A DNA stretch of 64,000 nucleotides from Agarophyton chilense (Eukaryota; Rhodophyta; Florideophyceae; Gracilariales; Gracilariaceae), in the NCBI GenBank assembly GCA_030374765.1, contig JARGXX010000138.1, forward strand, positions 1,550,001-1,614,000, read 5' to 3'. Positions 44,333 to 55,499 of the stretch are shown one piece after another. Position 1 is the first letter of the stretch. Every line of letters begins with the position of its first letter. A program made the translations under genes and the position numbers. The notes beneath the pieces are model-generated. The model saw nothing but the letters and a program-made list of their open reading frames with translations, had not been told where the DNA came from and made no database searches.

Positions 44333-46003
44333 ATGAGTTCCAAATGCAACTTTGCAACAAGGAAACCATCGGAACGCCGAAGTAGTAGAATACTACATTT
44401 GGTAACGAAAAATTGGAGAACGAAAGAAGAAGAACTAGAAGATCTAGAAGAAGAGGATTGTCAAAAAGAATTACCTGTAGCCCAGACTACAGACAATGAT
44501 CCAGAAGATCAACTCAGACGAATCTCTCTTGAAAAGCTATTACGTGAACAAGTCACAGATACCTTCTGTGCAGATGTCCGCTCTCGTCTTCACGGGGGGG
44601 AGGTGTTTCCTTTTCGTCTTGACGATTGAGGAATCTTTGTTCGAACGGTTGAATCGAATGAGCAAATCATGGTACCATACGCTATCAAGAGCAGAGTACT
44701 GCATTTGGCACATTATTCGCAAATTTCGTGTCATCCAGGAGGTACGAAGCTGTATCTAACCCTCAGGGGGGACTTTTATTCGCCAACTTTGGAAATTGAT
44801 TGTCACGCGACTGCTAAGATGTGCGTAACGTGCGCGAGAAATAGAGTGAAGCTCTGGAAGAAAAAGAAACCACTGAAGCTGTTCCCAGCAATCGCACCTC
44901 TACAGTATGTCAGTATTGATATACTTGGGGAATTGATCCGCTTGAAGAGGGGAAACAGATACCTTTTGGTAATAACTGGTCGCTTCTCTAAGCTGGTCAA
45001 GGCTGTTCCGCTGAAACGGATTACTGCTTCCTGGATAGCACGAGCGTTTATCCACCATTGGGTTTATTACTACGGACCACCGGATACTCTGCTCTCAGAT
45101 AATGGCAAGCATTTCATTGCACGCTTTTTTCAAGATGTATGCAAGATACTTGGAGTTAAGAACGTGTTCACCAGGACGTATAATCCGCAAAGTAACAGGC
45201 AGGTGGAACGGTACGGCCGTACACTACTCGCTGAAGTTCTGCACTACATCGGAGAACACACCAAGGACTGGGATCTGTATACAGACACTCTTTGCTACGC
45301 GTGCAATACGCAAGTGCATTCGAAGACGAAGCTAACCGCCTTTGAATCGGTAATATCTCGCCGACCAGCGGCTTTGCCAATCAAGGTAGATTCGGACAGA
45401 ACCGAAGAAGGGTCAATGCTGACGCCGGCTCAGTTTCATTTACGCTGGAGGAATGAGTTGCGCATACGCACTACACAGGCTGAAAAAGAGATGGGAAAGG
45501 TCTGAACGCGCTACAAGCGTAATTGTGACGCGTCAATGCAGCGGGCAGTCCCAGATATCCGAGTCGGAGGACACGCTTTCGTGAGAGTGGAAAGAAAAGA
45601 TAGCCGGAAGACAGGAGAGGACAAGGAATGGAAATGCCGTCATGAGTTAGCCCCGATCGCTACAGGACCGCATGAAGTTTTCGAATTCGACGAATATACC
45701 GTTGTAATACGGAGAGGTACTGAGGTGGAGCGCATTTCTCGCGATCGAGTAGTTGGTGCACCAGATCGAGAAGCTGACATACAGCGAGAGGAATTCACAC
45801 GTGAAGATATTGAGGTGCAAGAGCCACCACAGCCCCTAGTTGTGCAGGAGCTTGCGGGCATACCGACGTACAACAGAATAATTCCAAAACTTCCCCATGG
45901 TGAAAAAAGTTCGGAAATCCCACGTTTAAGGCGGAACAACAGTTCTGCGACACACGAAGCATCCGCCCATGATAAAATCATAGCTCCCACTGTAGCAGTG
46001 TGA
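44333..46003 (+). pseudogene. G2 integrase
   Basis: The zinc module is at 44700-44850: HLAHYSQISCHPGG, then CHATAKMCVTCARNR. The core carries LQYVSIDILGEL, TLLSDNGKHFIARFF and YNPQSNRQVERYGR as the D, D and E boxes, in a 278-codon frame (44669-45505). After a TGA the C-terminal domain (45536-46003) has a HAFVRVERKDSRKT segment and TGPHEVFEFDEYTVVIRR, as in gypsy integrases. Integrates element cDNA. Confidence 0.82.
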
Positions 46004-46555
46004 GGAGACACGGTGATCTGCACTGCGATCGCGCAGCAAACTGCAGTCTCTCCCTCAGAGCACGCAGTGGACGCGAAAGAAATTAAGGATGGAACCTCAC
46101 GTATCAGAAGTCGTCAAGGCTTTACAGTGAGTTCTGATGACTGAACAGAATCGCCATTTGGCGTAGAATCAGAAGGAACCGAAGCTGAGATCAGCAAGCC
46201 AATTCCCCAAAACGGATTGAAGAGCATAACTCTCCCTGAGGAGCGCAGCAGGTCTCAAGAAAAGAAGAAGTCTATAAGGGACATTGCATTTATGGAGACG
46301 GCGCATGGAGACAGTATTACTGTATCGGCTGACCCATTTTCGGCGGATACGATGCATTTGGGAAGACCCCCCGAACATCCGGACACCTTAAATCCGAAAG
46401 AAAAGAACACCAACGGGGCAAGCCTAAAGCGTACAGTGGCAACTGAAACCGCGTTTTCGCCGCAAGGTTCGGAATAACCGAGAAGGAAGTTGGAAGCACC
46501 GGCCAGACCGGAAAGACAAAGGGAATCCCGACGACTGGCTTTGAGAACCCCGTAG

Positions 46556-46924
46556 GTGAATGAGATGACAGAACGTGATGACCCGATTCCGAACGCTACA
46601 GCGAACGCTACGGAACCTGTGGACAGGAGTGTCACCCCGACTGAGAATTCCGCAACCGAGGAGATGGAATACATCATCAAACCCATTCTAGATCATGGAT
46701 GGCAAGGCAAGGACAACATTCTACTGTTTAAAGTGCGTTGGTACGAGTATCAACCCGACGATGATACATGGGAGCCCATACGCAATCTGCCACAATCACA
46801 CGTGCTCGCGTACTGCCGACGTGTTAAACTTGATTTCTCTCAGACACTAGTCATGACGCTCTCGTCGGTTTGGTTGTGTCAGGAGAGCCTGATCGAATCT
46901 GACCCCTACAGAAGTATGAAGTAA
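46556..46924 (+). pseudogene. G2 integrase chromodomain
   Basis: EYIIKPILDHGWQGKDNILL, then FKVRWYEYQPDDDTWEPIRN and LPQSHVLAYCRRVK match a chromodomain with the aromatic Y, W and W/Y positions partly kept. It defines the element as a chromovirus; such domains steer integration to marked chromatin. Pol ends at 46922-46924, and 46010-46555 is a low-complexity linker with stops. Confidence 0.8.
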
Positions 46925-47281
46925 CTCCAGGAGGAGAAAGAATGAAGTGGAGGTCCACAAGAAGTGAGATGTGAAGCAAGGAGAGGAGAGGCCTTGCAGA
47001 AAGAAGAAGAAGCAAAGAAGTTGCAGAAGATCAAAACTTTTTATTGTGTTACCTCAAGATAACCACTAGTCGGTTTGTTACAGTGCCCTCAGGCAAGAAT
47101 GTCAGAGATTCGGGTTATCCTAGTTAATATCCATCGAGGAGCGCAAGAGATTCAGCATTTGCTGTCGATTTCCTTGAACAAGGTGGGGAGGAATCCCAGC
47201 ATCTTCGAGGAACTGCCACAGATTGCCAAGTTCAGCATCGTGGAAAGACACTGCTGGTCGAAGAGGCGCAGGCACAGTGCT

Positions 47282-48770
47282 CTATATCGCTGCAGGGACC
47301 ACTGGATCTATGCCGTCGGTCTGACCTAAAGCGGGATCCTCGAGGATGACCTCCTCTGGCTCTTTGTCGTAATCGATTTCGCGCATCTCGTCAACGAGTG
47401 CGTCTGCATTTTGAGCAGTTGGCTCGGGTATGTAATAAGTCGGCTGGGTTGGAGTCATTGCTCGCGGAGTTTCCCGCAAAAATTTGGCGTGATCGCCGTC
47501 GATATGCTGGTTAGTCCAGAGGCCCTACCAGACGAAGTCACCTTTCAGACCGGTTCTTCCGGGTGAATAGTCACGACCAGGACGTCCTCTAGCCTGCTCT
47601 TCAGAAGGAACAAAGGTCCAGTCAATCTGGTCAATGACATCCATCAGGCGCTAAAATTTTTGGTGATTGGCACGTGAGCCCAGGACGGGCGACAGATCGA
47701 GTTCTCTCGCAAGTTGTCGGGCAATTAGGCTCATATACCACAAACAGTATGTGTCGTACACATCCCATAGGATTAACACGGCCATTTTCGCGATGAATTC
47801 ACTGTAGACGACTACCCAATAACCGGAAAACGGTTCATTCGCGACTAAGGAACCTACGTAGATGATTGAAGGAGGGAGCTCTACAGGACAGCCACAAGGA
47901 CTCTCGAACTCATGCCAATATTAAGGAATCGGGATGTAGCGCCCGACGCGCAAGGTATATTGAATTCGGTCCACTTCGAGCATCTGGTATGGAACCAAGT
48001 ATCCCAGTCGATATCTGGTACGGCGTTCCCTCCGGGGGAATTCCCAATACGGATTATCCCGTTTGCGGAGATAGCGGAATTCCGCGCGTAATTGAGGACT
48101 GTCAGAACAGAGGGCCCCGTTGGATACTTCACGAACACCGAGCCACCTTTGGACATCAAAAGCCGCTAGGTTCTCGACATACGAGTATGCCTCGCCATTT
48201 GTTCTGGCCCACCAGGTATCGAATTGCCAATCCTCATTGAAAGGCACCAAGCCGATAATGCGGCGTAATCGCTGGTACACTAGACAGGTGAATTGTTCGC
48301 GCGCATCAAGCAAGCTCTCGTTTCTGTAGCGACTGATAGCATTGTTTGGAAGGGTGCAATGGCTCAGCTAATCCGTCGTAAACAACGCATGTCATGGGAT
48401 ACCATCGGGAAGGCGACCGACGACCACATACTGATTCATCAGAGCTTTGTCGCGGACCGCCGCATGGGAAAACCAAGGGGCTCGCGCGTATAATGCAGAG
48501 TGTTGCAGGGGGTTTGGGCCGACGAAGTCTGCATAATGCGGGAACCTCTATACGGAGGACGACGCAGGTTGCAAAACAGCTGCTTTGGAGGAAAACTATG
48601 CAGGACCAGGACTGGAAGCCGATAGTGGGAGTGGGGCAGTTCGGGAGATTGAAGCGGAATCTCTAGGCGTTGCAGAAGTCTGCTGAATTGGAGAGTTGTC
48701 GAGATCGTCATAGGACGTAGCTGGATTGACCTCGTCAGACGGAAGGTTGCTTATCGCGAGATGTCAGATA
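47282..48770 (-). pseudogene. antisense ORF of G2, convergent with pol
   Basis: On the minus strand one frame runs about 495 codons with only about seven stops and no frame slip, against roughly 23 stops expected in random sequence. Readable parts: SNLPSDEVNPATSYDDLDNS, RFPHYADFVGPNPLQHSALY, NEDWQFDTWWARTNGEAYSY, PYWEFPRRERRTRYRLGYLV and DEMREIDYDKEPEEVILEDP at the C-terminus. It ends at 47282, 360 bp from the pol stop, tail to tail. No known domain is recognised. Short motifs recur in order in the G1 antisense frame: MSLxA, LGxRA and an LxDxxxQxDW box. Confidence 0.6.
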
Positions 48771-48918
48771 CAAGAAAAGCTTGAAGGATGAAATAGCGAG
48801 ATGATCGCGAGGTGGATTGGAAAAACACAAGATTTTGATACGAAAAGAAGAATCGGAATGTTGTAGAAGCGCGCTGCGATTGCTTTTACATACAATGGCT
48901 CGCGAATGCTCCGCTCTT

Positions 48919-49711
48919 AACGGGGGGATATGTAGCATTCTGGATGCACCTATGTTCGACCGTTCGAAATATTACGAAGTCGCGATACGACATTCATAAG
49001 CTATTGCTTGGACTATACTCGACTACGAGAGGTTATGAGAAGAATTACTTCATGGAAAGGTTTGGACAGGGGAAATTTAATTAAGAAGTACTGTATTTAG
49101 TGTACACTGTAAGGTGCCATCACCAAATGTTTTATTTGGTATTATTTAGATAATTGTGTAGTGGCCCGCCACGTGTATGCATTACTGTAAAGTACTTGCT
49201 TTGCCTCTTGGCACATTTAAGGGCGCAAAGCCCAGGTGAGGACGGCAGAAGGCCAACCAACAACCAACCAACCTAAACACCATCCTGGTGAGTCCGAGAA
49301 ATCCTGAAGTGGTTTACCACAAAGGGGCTCCTATAGTATCAGTTCTTAACCGTTCTGGGCTATAGCTCTTGTTCCGACGATACCCTCTACTTTTCCGCAT
49401 TTAACGCCTTTTTTCTACAGCATTCTGTGTGTGTGTGTGTTATTTCTTTGTTTTTTTCTCTACTGTTACCTGGTTTTTTGTGTTATCACAAGGGTTGCCA
49501 AGCTGATCTCATTTGCATTACATACTGCCGTATCTGAACATCCGCCTCGCGGATACGCGTATTATTCACATTGTTCAGGCACAAGTGGTTGCCTTCCGCA
49601 CACTCCCTTCTTATCTAAGAACTGTCGCTCGCAAGGCGACACCCGCTCTCCGCGGTTATTTCTGTGGATACCCACTGCACCGAGACCCCTACAGTCTTCA
49701 GTGAAATAACA
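48919..49711 (+). repeat. polypurine tract and 3' LTR of G2
   Basis: AACGGGGGGATA (48919-48930) directly precedes TGTAGCATTC at 48931. The LTR ends at 49711 (AATAACA) and includes a short TG microsatellite near 49426-49440. Confidence 0.85.
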
Positions 49712-50079
49712 GACCCTGTACTGCTGCAAACGTCTTATTGATTTTCATAATGTAGGCGGTTGCTATTTCAGCGGCGGCTGTTTCATTGGACCCTTAGCGG
49801 CAGACGCCTCATCTTTTTATGAAGTTGGACGGCCCGAATCCAAATGTAAGTGAGATTTTGGGTCTCCATTGTCGCTCAAGAGATAGTTTTGAGACATTAC
49901 ATCGTCTTAAATAGAGATGTAGATCCTTCACAATAGATTTGAAACGCATTACTACTCGATAGTACTACTTTGTGTTTCTAAGTTGCTCTATTCGCTGCAA
50001 ACAGAATTTATATCAGCACACTAACCAGTAAAAATATGAAAACTAGCTTATTTTTTCTATGTTTATTGCATATTGTGAG

Positions 50080-51340
50080 TGTAGGCTGGCGCTTGGTGAA
50101 ACGCAGTTGTAAGAAGCGGCAGCGCTTATTCTCGCCTTTTTTTGGAAACAATCTCAAAGATTACGTGCGCTGGGAAGTCTGCCAAAATTTTTCGTTTGCA
50201 CATTCTTTATTTAAACCTTTTTGACACAACTTGGAGGTGTGCCTCGTGTTTGGGTATGAAATGCGCTTTTTTTAACCCACATCTCCGCTTCACATCGAAG
50301 ATTTGTTGTAACCTCGATAATCTGCGAAACAATTATCGAAAGAATGATTAGGGTATGGTTTTGCGCTTGGTTCAGTTGCGATTTCGTGAAGGTAATTGGC
50401 ACATTGTCATGAGTTTTGTATGCACGTTCTTGGGGTCGTTTACGCGCTTAAAGAAGGTGCGTTTGCGCTTAGTTTGAAGATGGCTTCCATATCCGGAAAC
50501 ACGAAGCGTCGATATTCGTTTGTATCGTCAAGGGTTATGGACAATGAGTATGGTGAGTAGTAGGAAAAGCGAGGGCTGGCGCCACACATCTGAGCTAAAG
50601 AAGATGCATGAGTGCGTTTAGTGATGTAGGGAACACCTACCTATGCTTAAAGTTTTCAGGTTTTTTCAAATGACGTAAATGTCTACCTAGCAGTGCCATC
50701 GTCACAGCGTAGCTATAGTTCTGGACCTATGAATTTTATTTTTCGTAAAGAAAATCATTGTCTAGGAGTTTGTAGGGGTTTTAGGGGGTTTAGGCTTCTA
50801 AGGGCTTTAGTGGTTTTAGGGGAAGCTTCACCTATATATTACTGGTTATAAGTGTGGGCTGGCGCTTGGTAACACGCATTTGACAGAAGCGCTTGGAAAT
50901 TAAATACACCAAGCTTTACATACTGCAGTCGACGTATGTGCGATTTCGACCCCCTGAATGGAAAATGCTGTGCTTGACAGCGCGTAGGACACATTGGCAC
51001 GCTCAAAGAATCATGGATAGTCGCGCTCAGGCGCTTCCTTCTGGTGACGCAGCGCGCATCCTGCCAGGTATCGGCGCGCCGCCCCCATTTTCACAATTTT
51101 TCTTTTTGGAATATTCGCAAATTTTACATGCCCTGAGCAGTCCGTCAAGTCCTGCGTTTGCACATCCTTCATTGTAACATTTTTGTTACATAACCTGGAG
51201 GCATGCGTCGAATCTGAGTTTTAAATGCGTTGTAAGCTCGATAATCTGCGAAAATTTTGTAAAGTGAAAGGGTTAAGGTATGAGTTTGTGCTTGGTTTTA
51301 TAAGTATCTTTGTGACAAAATCAGTATTCTTGAGTACGTA
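50080..51340. repeat. diverged direct duplication
   Basis: Blocks at 50080-50460 recur in the same order at 50850-51340: GTGTAGGCTGGCGCTTGGT / GTGTGGGCTGGCGCTTGGT, TTTGCACATTCTT / TTTGCACATCCTT, then AACCTCGATAATCTGCGAAA / AAGCTCGATAATCTGCGAAA and a TGCGCTTGGTT / TGTGCTTGGTT block. No coding frame is shared. It may be two copies of an unrecognised non-coding repeat. Confidence 0.6.
50772..50822 (+). repeat. degenerate telomere-like TTTAGGG/TTTTAGGGG tract
   Basis: About six imperfect units such as GGGGTTTTAGGGGG, TTTAGGCTTC and GGTTTTAGGGG. It resembles interstitial telomeric sequence of TTTAGGG-type organisms. It is short and impure, so a simple G-rich repeat is also possible. Confidence 0.4.
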
Positions 51341-51352
51341 CAGGCTTGTTAA

Positions 51353-51715
51353 GGAATCAATGGCCGCTGTCACCTACCATTGATTCCAGCGAAGGACTGA
51401 GGTATGTGTGGTTTTGGCACCTTAGCTGGAACACCTTTGAACCGAAATAAAATTACAAGTTTTCGGCCCTGTCCACCCCGCCAACGGCGTGCTGGTTGTC
51501 CGGGCTAGAATCAAAGCCTTTTGATTTGGACATCGAAAACCATTGAATCCCGTACATGGGTTTCTTTTCATTCTTTGAATTGAGACCCTTTCGTGCGCAC
51601 AGGAATCAAAGGTTTGGCGGTACCCATTGATTTTTGCCCTTCACTAATGATCCCTACTTTTACGCGGCTGACATCTTTGAATCAAATGATAAGGCCCAGA
51701 ATCAACCTTTGTGTA
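51353..51715. repeat. cluster of GAATCAAAG/CCATTGATTC boxes
   Basis: It starts with a perfect 11-bp inverted repeat, GGAATCAATGG (51353-51363) and CCATTGATTCC (51377-51387). About eight further direct or inverted variants follow (GAATCAAAGCC, CCATTGAATCC, GGAATCAAAGG, CCCATTGATTT, CTTTGAATCAAA, GAATCAACC). No gene is recognised here. Confidence 0.6.
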
Positions 51716-52124
51716 ATGCAAGTGAAGTGGTCTGCACTGCACTATTCCTGCACTTCTTTCAGCAATGATATGTTACGCCATGCGTAGACTAAGTAAAAAG
51801 TTTTTGACAGAAATATGGACTTCATAAGAATCTTACGCACGCTTTTGCTGCACTAGAGTTCAACTGTAGTAATTTCAGGACCGAGATGAAACAACATTGG
51901 AGAGTTTGCGAAAACTTTTCGGCTTGCAATGAATCCATTTTGAGAACCACCGCCTACGTTATCATAACGTACAGCACCGGATCTCTGCACTGCTTTCAGC
52001 TACAAATCTTCAATGAACTCCTGCGCCAGACTCACCTTTTCCTCAGCGATAAAATCATCTATAGAGTCACTTGCAAGATAAGTGGAAATGGTATATGCAA
52101 GATATATTCCTCCGCAGAGTTACT

Positions 52125-52312
52125 AAATGGAGTACTCAGTACTCTATCTTCAAATGGAGTATTCTGTATTCTACTTGAGATGGCTTTTTTTAATCCATTT
52201 CAAAACGGAGTATTTTATCGTCTGTTTCGAAATGGGGTAAATGTATTTGTATCCAGTTTTGAAATACTCTGTAGTCTGCCTCGCAACGGAGTACTTTGTC
52301 CTCCATTTTGAT
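52125..52312 (+). repeat. degenerate 22-32 bp tandem repeat (AAATGGAGTACT)
   Basis: About seven units with the core AAATGGAGTACT or AAACGGAGTATT followed by a T/C-rich tail. The plus strand is open across it (51886-52311) and encodes repeated NGV(L/F) peptides. The rest of that frame has no known feature, so coding is doubtful. Confidence 0.6.
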
Positions 52313-52669
52313 AAGGCATAGTTTATATCCTTAGACGTCAGGGTTGATGTTTTTCGCTATTCTAGCATCAGTTATTTAGGTCGGCTGTCTGCCTTGCTAA
52401 AAGAAGCGTGGGAATTCCGTGTACCGCGCATGCACACTGGACAACGCTCCTTACGGGCAACGAATTGTACTGCGGCCCGGTTATAACGTTGCATTTTTTA
52501 AACGACGATCAAACCCAATCTTCACGTAGCCTGAGTATCTCATAAGGCATCAAGAATGATGCTGGGGATAGTTTATCCACAACGAGCCAAAATTAAGAAG
52601 GTTTGTGGTGTCCGACGTTTTCGTACTCATCCCATCAGTAAAGAGCAGGTCCATATTTGGCGAAGAAAC

Positions 52670-53135
52670 TGTGAATCAGCAACGATTAAGACTGAGTTCT
52701 GTAAGGCGCCACGGTCTGAGTTATCTTACAGACGCCACCTGGACTGGCCGACATTTGCTGGACATATTTAGATAATTATTTTATTATATTCAGTGGAATA
52801 GGATAGCTTCACAGTGCCGCGGGGATCCTAGCGCCTCGCCATCGATACTTTCTTGGCTCGAGTGACGCTTCTCCCTTAGAATCAGGTAGGCTTCGTTAGG
52901 ATACTGAATTACCCCCTTTGGTACATAAGTTCCACCAATTGGTCTTCAAGTCATCGTTTCCGTAGCTCCGACCTGTATGACTACGCGGTAAACGCCAGCC
53001 CATTGCACCAAGTACTCTGGGATTTCTGCCGTCAAGGATACAAACCTTAGGACCCGCATTACCACTCTCCCCCAGGTTGAGACCAGTACGCTGACCTACT
53101 AGTCATTGCGTTACATTTTGGTCTCCCGACTTAAG
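52670..53135 (+). repeat. 5' LTR of G1 copy 2 with primer-binding site
   Basis: LTR 52670-53115 (446 bp, TGTGAATCAGC to GCGTTACA). It is the most diverged G1 LTR here but is collinear with the others when inverted. TGGTCTCCCGACTTAAG (53119-53135) follows three bases after the LTR. Confidence 0.85.
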
Positions 53136-53157
53136 ATCCCCTAAGAATAATTGAGCT

Positions 53158-55449
53158 GACTACTGGAAAGAAGAATTATACGGATTCTAGCCTTTGATTC
53201 AATTTCCCAACGGACCCGAAGTACGGAAGCAACCGCCAGTATGGATGCAGGAAACAAACCGAACCGACCCGACCATAGAACTCCTACGGCAGGACAGGTT
53301 GCCACTGCAAAGCTGACGATGTCGCCTGAACCACAGCTTGATACTGTTAGCGTCCGCAAGGGCACGAGAAGCCAGCCGCAAGAAGTACTGACTCCCCTGG
53401 ACGACCCTGAAATGATTCGCCGAGAACCCACGGTAGAAGCGTGTTTAGGAGAACGCCTCACCAGAACAACCTCTAGGCCAGGGACACCCCAGATTATATC
53501 CCGTAAGACTGAAGGAATTAGGGAAAAAATTCTCGCAGGGCCTGCCGACCTTCTCTGGCCCCGTCTCCGTGAGCTCTGCTCAGCCCATGTGGATTCCATT
53601 GTGGAAATGCGACTCGCTACGTCGATCGCGCACCATACGGACTACCTCATTACGAGAAAAGTCCCTAAGTTAACGGACTCTGAGTTATTCGTAGACTTCC
53701 TCCTACAGGCCGTTCAAGGAGCCGTCACCAGCCGGTCAGGCGATGGGGTCCTTAGGACCACTCCACAAATCAACCATCCGCCTTCCATATGGAAACCCCC
53801 TACCGCACCCCCAGGAGCGGCGGGACTATCCGCATATCGCCGGGAATACCATCAGGAAAACCCCATGGTGGGACAATCTAGGAGCAGAAGAGAAGCTTCG
53901 CGTCTAAATGAGAGACAGATTGCCCATCAGAAAAATCCATGGGAGGAACAAGCGAGGAGCAGAACAGAAGCTCCGCGTCTAGAATAGAGACCGCTTGTAC
54001 CACTCGACGGATTATATGTGGTTCAGCGACCTCAGGGCTCCATCAGATCTGATAGAGAGATCGATCCGTTAGGTCCCCATCCCGCTAGAAAGAAACGAAG
54101 TAACCGCAGGAGAAAGAAGAACAGAAAGAGTAGAAGAAGAGACTATTCGGACACGAGTGATTCCGATTCGGACTCAACCGAAACGACCGACACGAAAGTG
54201 GATGAGGCTGCCGTTCGTGGCCTCAAACCACTGACAAAAACTAGCGAACTTTTCCTTAAGGTTCTAGACTACCGGAAGTACCGGCTAGCCAACAGGTCCG
54301 CGAAGTATTCTGGTTCGGTGGCTTGCAGAGTCCTCAAATGGGCCAAACGGATGCAACTAACCATTATGGACATATTCTCGGGTTCCGATCCCATTACTGT
54401 TCTTAGGTTTCTTAGTTTGTTCTTTACGGCCTGTGATCAGAACGTTGTTCACGAGGGCGCCGCTCTGTACATTATCCATTTTCCCTCACAGCACAGGCAT
54501 GTGACCGAGTGGCTTCGAAGATATCTGGCACAACTGACCTCCTGGGTGCTTAAGACCGTGAGCTCCTCCCGTCATATCCTTAGGTTTTTCATTGCCTCTG
54601 GGAAGCCTATGCCACGGATGACGTTATAATGGATGCCCACCAGGAAGTGATATCCTTTAGGCAGAGCTCCAACATGACCAAATCGGCTTTTGCAGACGAC
54701 TTATGGAAGAAGGCTTACCGATTTGGAAACGTATTCTCCGAAAGACGGCTTAAACTTCACTACATCACTGGATTACTCCCTTCCATTTGGAGCCATGTCC
54801 GTAATTACTACACGGAAACCCCACAATTCTCCTTTACCGGCTCATCACCTACGCCGTAGGTTATGGCATAACCTACAGGACTTCAAGGCGCTATGCTGAT
54901 ATGTCCGGAGGACAAGCAACTTCATTGTGTAAACCAAACCAAGCCCGTTTGGTTAGCTCTACGGAATCGAACATGGATTCAACACTCAATTATGCCGACT
55001 CCGGAGATATCTTCGCGGTTAGCTTCAGTGGCTCTCCGTCTGGGCCCCCATCATATATCTCCCAGGGAACCACAGCGACCACTGGACCACCCACACCCAA
55101 GTATTCCCCCTTTACACCCGGCAAAGCCGTTTTGTTTCGCTCTCCAAGGGCCTGCTTCCTCTACCTTTTTATGGTCCAACCATGTGAAAGCACGAGCTAT
55201 CTGCCTGAGAACGCACGCAAACATCTCCCAGCCTTACGGGAAGAGAATTAAAATGTGCGGAAATACGAAGGGATGTTTAATCGGGCACAGAAACGAGCCA
55301 CAGGAACACCTGGAAGCTCCTGCTATGCCACCCTTCCTGATACCTTAATGAAAGCTTCACAGGTCGATGCGATTGTAGACCCTACGGACGACCCCAAAGA
55401 GGAACCTCATTCTCAGGAAGTAACGGAAAACCCATCGGAAAACGCTTAG
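53158..55449 (+). pseudogene. G1 copy 2 gag
   Basis: Homologous to 13041-10738. The start ATG of copy 1 is changed here (ATT), so the first ATG is internal (53241). The frame is open to about 53987, then 54018-54629 with KRSNRRRKKNRKSRRRDYSD and TSDSDSDSTET. It continues in other frames through SNMTKSAFADDLWKKAYRFG (about 54672-54731) and CFLYLFMVQPCESTSYLPE to a stop at 55449. Of the cysteine pair suspected as a zinc element in copy 1, two cysteines are lost. Confidence 0.72.
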
Positions 55450-55499
55450 AGGGTCGACGCGAGGCAACTCCTCCCGCTTTAAGTCCATGCCTCATTCAA

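Larger units (their letters stand above)
37859..49711 (+). mobile_element. Ty3/gypsy chromovirus, family G2
   Basis: About 11.9 kb with LTRs 37859-38640 and 48931-49711. The order is gag, protease, RT, RNase H, integrase, chromodomain, then an antisense frame and a polypurine tract (CGGGGGGATA, ending 48930). No convincing TSD is visible (left flank TCTCC, right flank GACCC). All genes carry stops or frame changes. An unexplained 0.6 kb stretch lies between RNase H and integrase. Confidence 0.88.
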
